Source: Hyphomicrobiales bacterium
Lineage (GTDB): Bacteria; Pseudomonadota; Alphaproteobacteria; Rhizobiales; JACESI01
Length of the DNA: 64,000 nucleotides
Direction of reading: 5' to 3'
Assembly: GCA_039973685.1 (NCBI GenBank)
Contig: JBDWKL010000043.1
Span: 287,786-351,785, forward strand
The stretch's first letter is position 1. Every line of letters begins with the position of its first letter. A program made the translations under genes and the position numbers. Shown piece by piece: positions 61,058-64,000 of the stretch. The notes below the pieces were generated by a model. The model was not told where the DNA came from and made no database searches. It worked only from the letters and a program-made list of their open reading frames with translations.

Positions 61058-64000
61058 ATGGCTGACGAAAAAAACAACGATTCGACTGGTGCATCTGCTG
61101 GTACAAAGAACGAAGATAGCGTAGCGAACGCGAACGATTTCGTTCTTTCTGATCAGGTTGTAACTAAAAATGACAACGACGGTGTCGGTGTTCTTTTTGG
61201 CACAGAAGCTGGAACTGTTGAACAAACAGGCGAAGCCTCCGATGCAGCTTCCTCTAGTGAGAGTGAGCTAGGCGCAAGTGAAGCCAACGCAACATCAGCA
61301 TCATCGAACACAGACAGCCTATCGAATGACGATTTACTGCAGTCCAATGGGAACACAAGTGGTTTAGCCGACCAGATTGACACTTCCGGACCAGCAGTAA
61401 CTAATTCAGATGCTACCACAGGTGAAAATAGTGAGATTGTCGGTCAGAACACTCTTTCAGATGTAGATATTGTTGAAGCAACCGGTGTAACGGGCCCAAG
61501 CGATGCTGCCCCTCAAACTGGAAATAGCAGCAACGGTTCTTCCGCAGAAGCTGAGGCAGAATCTGATGAAGAAACAAGTGAAACCAGCACCACACCGACA
61601 TCATTAGATACAGCAAGCCAGTCAAGTAACGATGTAGAGCAATCAGTTCCAGAAGTTACAGATGCACCAACGCTCGAAACACCAGAAGAGCCAGTTAACG
61701 CAACCGCAGCTCCTGTCGACATCCAATTCTCAAACCGCGCAGTTGATGAAAATTCAGCGGGCGGAACAGTCATTGGTACATTGTCAGCCTCTGATGCAGA
61801 CAGCAATGAGTTCTCCTATCAGCTTGTTGATAGTGAAGGCACTCCAGTTGAAAATGATTTGTTTGAAATTGTTGGCAACCAAATTGTTGTGCGCGCTGGG
61901 GCAGATATCGATTTTGAAACCCAAGCAACTCACGATCTAAGCTTGCAAGTAACAGATGAGAGCGGCAACACTTTCATTGAAGCGTTCGAAATTGATGTTA
62001 ACAATCAAGCCGAAGGCATTTCAGGTCTTACTTTCAATTTTGCGGAAAATTCTGGCGTTAAAGCCGAATTCTTTGTGTTTGATGGTGACAACAATGTTGA
62101 GCGCGACACGCGTAATCTCAACAATGTCGATTTCGATCGCCCTGCTGACTCAGTTCAAGTCGTCGAAGACTTGAATTTTGGTTCAGGTGACAACAGTGTT
62201 TTTGAAAATGATGCTGGCCGTGACGATCACTTTGCAGCCCGTTTCACGACAGAAATCACTGTTGATGAAAACGGCGAATGGACCTTTGGTGTTAATGCCG
62301 ATGATGGCGTGCGCATTTTGGTCAATGGCGAGCTTGTTGTAGAAGACGTAGAAGCTCACGATGCCCGTTTTGTTGAAGGTGGAATCGAGCTTGAAGCAGG
62401 CACGCATACCCTTGAAGTATTCTACTTCGAGAACCGTTTCGACACGACACTTGATGTGGTTTGGAAAGGTCCGAATGACGATGATTTTGAACAACTAGAT
62501 TCATCACAATTTGCCTTCTCAAATCAAGCTGTTTTCGAAAATGCTGAAGCTGGTACAGTCGTCGGCACACTAAACGTCGAAGGCGCAATTGACAGATTTG
62601 AAATCACCGAAGGTGCGAGCGATCTATTTGAAATTGCTAACGGAAATCAAATTGTAGTCAAAGAAGGCGCTGACATTGACTTTGAAACTGCGCAATCTTT
62701 CCCTGTTGAAGTCACGGCATTTGCGGCCAATGGCGAGACCCTCACAACCAACATCAACATTGACGTTCAAGACATCAACGAAGATCCAACAGATATCTTC
62801 TTTGATGGCGACTTCTCAGTAGATGAATCCGGCTCTGGTGACCGCATCGTAGCCCGTATCACAGGTGCTGAAGACCAAGACGCGAACGAAAGCTTTTCAT
62901 ATTCTATTGTTGGCGAACACGCTGACACATTTTTCGTTGACGCCGACAATAACATCGCGGTTATCCCTGGTGTTGAGTTGAACGCTGAAGAGATCCCATC
63001 GTTGGATATCGATGTACAAGTCGCTGATAAAGGTGGCCTAATCCACGTTGAAACAGTCACCGTTTCTGTCGCTGAAGTAAGCGAAGCAGACGCAGTTGTC
63101 GAAGTTCCAGTTACCGTTCCAGAAACAAGCAACGCACCATTCGACATTACGTTCTCAGCAACATCAATTGATGAGAATTCTGAAGCTGGCAGCGTCCTTG
63201 CTACTCTTACGTCAAGAGATGCAGACCAAGGCGATACATTCACCTATGAATTGTCTGGCCCAGGTGCTGAATTCTTCGAAGTTTTGGACGACCAAATCGT
63301 TGTCCGTGAAGGTGCAGATCTTAATGCAGAAGCATTGTCATCAGTCCAGCTAACCGTCACAACGACAGATAGCCAAGGCAACACTTTCTCTGAAGCTGCA
63401 TCAATTCGCATCAATAATTTGAACGAAGGTTTCACAACAGTAACTCCTGACAACACATCAATTGATGAGAATACAGGCGTCAACGAGATTGTTGCGAACC
63501 TAACAACGGACAATCCAGATGCTGGTGATTTTGTTTCTTTCGAAATTGTTGGTGGCAGCGATGAGTTCTTTACACTCGGCAACCGCATTCGCGTAAAAGC
63601 TGGTGCAGACCTCGACCATGAAGGTCAGCCAGAGCACACGCTCACAATCCGTGCAACGGACCGTGCAGGTAACACAGCCGAATCTGAAATCACAATCAAC
63701 TTAAACGACATCAACGAAGCACCGACAGCGGTTGTTGCGGCGCCAGAAGTACTCAACAGCAGTGATGCCGATGCAGGCACAGTGGTTGCAAACCTTACTG
63801 TGGCTGATGTTGATGACGGCGACACACACACATTCGAACTATCAGGCCTCGGCGCTGAAAACTTTGAAGTGGTAGACGGTCAAGTGGTGGTTGCAGAAGG
63901 TGCAAACATCGACTTCCTTGAAACAACAGCATTCAACCTAACTGTTACAGCAACAGATTCAGGTGGCCTTGCTGTGTCATCTCCACTCGAGATCACTGTT
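61058..64000 (+). CDS. Very large cadherin-repeat surface protein with a PA14-like domain, 3' end beyond the window
   Basis: Seen: an open frame from ATG 61058 to the window end (981 codons, no stop). It has an N-terminal acidic Ser/Thr/Ala region with no signal peptide (about 1-215). A cadherin-like repeat follows (about 220-320, 'VDENSAGGTVIGTLSASDAD', 'FEIVGNQIVVRAGADIDFE'), then a PA14/GLEYA-like domain (about 322-482, 'WTFGVNADDGVRILVNGELVV', 'AGTHTLEVFYFENR'). At least five more cadherin-like repeats of about 90-100 residues follow, each opening 'DEN' or similar and containing 'GADIDFE'-type text with acidic Ca2+-binding residues. Known: such proteins are biofilm adhesins exported by type I systems through a C-terminal signal. 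The divergent two-ABC secretion operon supports this. The C-terminus is not visible. Confidence 0.88.
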   Translation, partial: MADEKNNDSTGASAGTKNEDSVANANDFVLSDQVVTKNDNDGVGVLFGTEAGTVEQTGEASDAASSSESELGASEANATSASSNTDSLSNDDLLQSNGNTSGLADQIDTSGPAVTNSDATTGENSEIVGQNTLSDVDIVEATGVTGPSDAAPQTGNSSNGSSAEAEAESDEETSETSTTPTSLDTASQSSNDVEQSVPEVTDAPTLETPEEPVNATAAPVDIQFSNRAVDENSAGGTVIGTLSASDADSNEFSYQLVDSEGTPVENDLFEIVGNQIVVRAGADIDFETQATHDLSLQVTDESGNTFIEAFEIDVNNQAEGISGLTFNFAENSGVKAEFFVFDGDNNVERDTRNLNNVDFDRPADSVQVVEDLNFGSGDNSVFENDAGRDDHFAARFTTEITVDENGEWTFGVNADDGVRILVNGELVVEDVEAHDARFVEGGIELEAGTHTLEVFYFENRFDTTLDVVWKGPNDDDFEQLDSSQFAFSNQAVFENAEAGTVVGTLNVEGAIDRFEITEGASDLFEIANGNQIVVKEGADIDFETAQSFPVEVTAFAANGETLTTNINIDVQDINEDPTDIFFDGDFSVDESGSGDRIVARITGAEDQDANESFSYSIVGEHADTFFVDADNNIAVIPGVELNAEEIPSLDIDVQVADKGGLIHVETVTVSVAEVSEADAVVEVPVTVPETSNAPFDITFSATSIDENSEAGSVLATLTSRDADQGDTFTYELSGPGAEFFEVLDDQIVVREGADLNAEALSSVQLTVTTTDSQGNTFSEAASIRINNLNEGFTTVTPDNTSIDENTGVNEIVANLTTDNPDAGDFVSFEIVGGSDEFFTLGNRIRVKAGADLDHEGQPEHTLTIRATDRAGNTAESEITINLNDINEAPTAVVAAPEVLNSSDADAGTVVANLTVADVDDGDTHTFELSGLGAENFEVVDGQVVVAEGANIDFLETTAFNLTVTATDSGGLAVSSPLEITV

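Noticed and set aside
61153..63831. Several Ser/Val/Thr-rich open frames on the minus strand
   Set aside because: They mirror the acidic repeat protein on the plus strand; the repeats create recurring antisense frames without starts or ribosome sites.
61716..64000. CRISPR-like or DNA-level tandem repeat in the adhesin gene
   Set aside because: Repeats are at protein level with diverged DNA; there is no constant repeat and spacer pattern.

Overview
The window is chromosomal DNA of an alphaproteobacterium, most likely a moderately low-GC, probably marine, member of the Hyphomicrobiales (Rhizobiales). This rests on several things. The tRNA-His has the alphaproteobacterial acceptor end (G1:U72, A73, no G-1). 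There is a LysR regulator of the LsrB/VtlR type beside a DUF1127 gene, a PdhS/PleC-like PAS histidine kinase, a phasin, a COG3572-type glutamate-cysteine ligase, and DUF2849/DUF934 genes around cysI. The genus cannot be fixed from sequence alone. I see no insertion sequence, prophage, CRISPR array or rRNA.

Layout. 1-1.7 kb: a DUF2927 protein cut by the window edge and a secreted L,D-transpeptidase. 1.7-8.3 kb: a 2-hydroxy-acid oxidation block (glcDEF, a divergent LysR gene, an lldD-type flavoenzyme). 8.4-15 kb: a CxxC protein, a DMT exporter, the LsrB-like regulator with a DUF1127 gene, a DUF937 protein, an AEC carrier and glutamate-cysteine ligase. 15-18.3 kb: rsmE, xseA, tRNA-His and a phasin with two PhaR-like operators. 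18.5-25.5 kb: a 1295-residue soluble PAS histidine kinase, a 76-residue protein, a ScfR-type regulator, a class II aldolase and a small membrane protein. 25.6-35.1 kb: AsmA protein, scoAB, an iron-type ABC permease, lemA-DUF2207 and a glutamine-synthetase-like enzyme. 35.1-38.5 kb: a MarR regulator with a five-cysteine tail, an unrecognised protein divergent from an MFS transporter, and a small ORF. 38.5-42.7 kb: sulfite reduction genes (DUF2849-cysI-DUF934), an ArgE-type deacetylase and a small membrane protein. 42.8-49.1 kb: two-subunit methylmalonyl-CoA mutase, a flavin monooxygenase with an NTF2-like front domain, and a secreted lectin-like protein. 49.2-54.5 kb: two related M15-type peptidase genes, an HlyD-like protein that looks N-terminally shortened, a class III aminotransferase and a DUF2336 protein. 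54.8-64 kb: a type I secretion locus with two ABC proteins and an adaptor, divergent from a very large cadherin/PA14-repeat surface protein that runs off the window.

How the genes fit together. Glycolate and lactate oxidation, ketone-body CoA transfer, PHB-granule phasin, methylmalonyl-CoA mutase and a short-chain acyl-CoA regulator together suggest a heterotroph using organic acids and storing polyhydroxyalkanoate. The right end is the most unusual part. The two ABC proteins of the secretion system both lack canonical nucleotide-binding motifs (signature LSGGQ and H-loop His in both; catalytic Glu in one, Q-loop Gln in the other). They are transcribed divergently from the presumed adhesin cargo across a 324-base region carrying two identical 13-base dyads.

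Start codons were chosen by eye from Shine-Dalgarno-like sequences and family lengths. Domain names come from recognition of motifs, not from a search.
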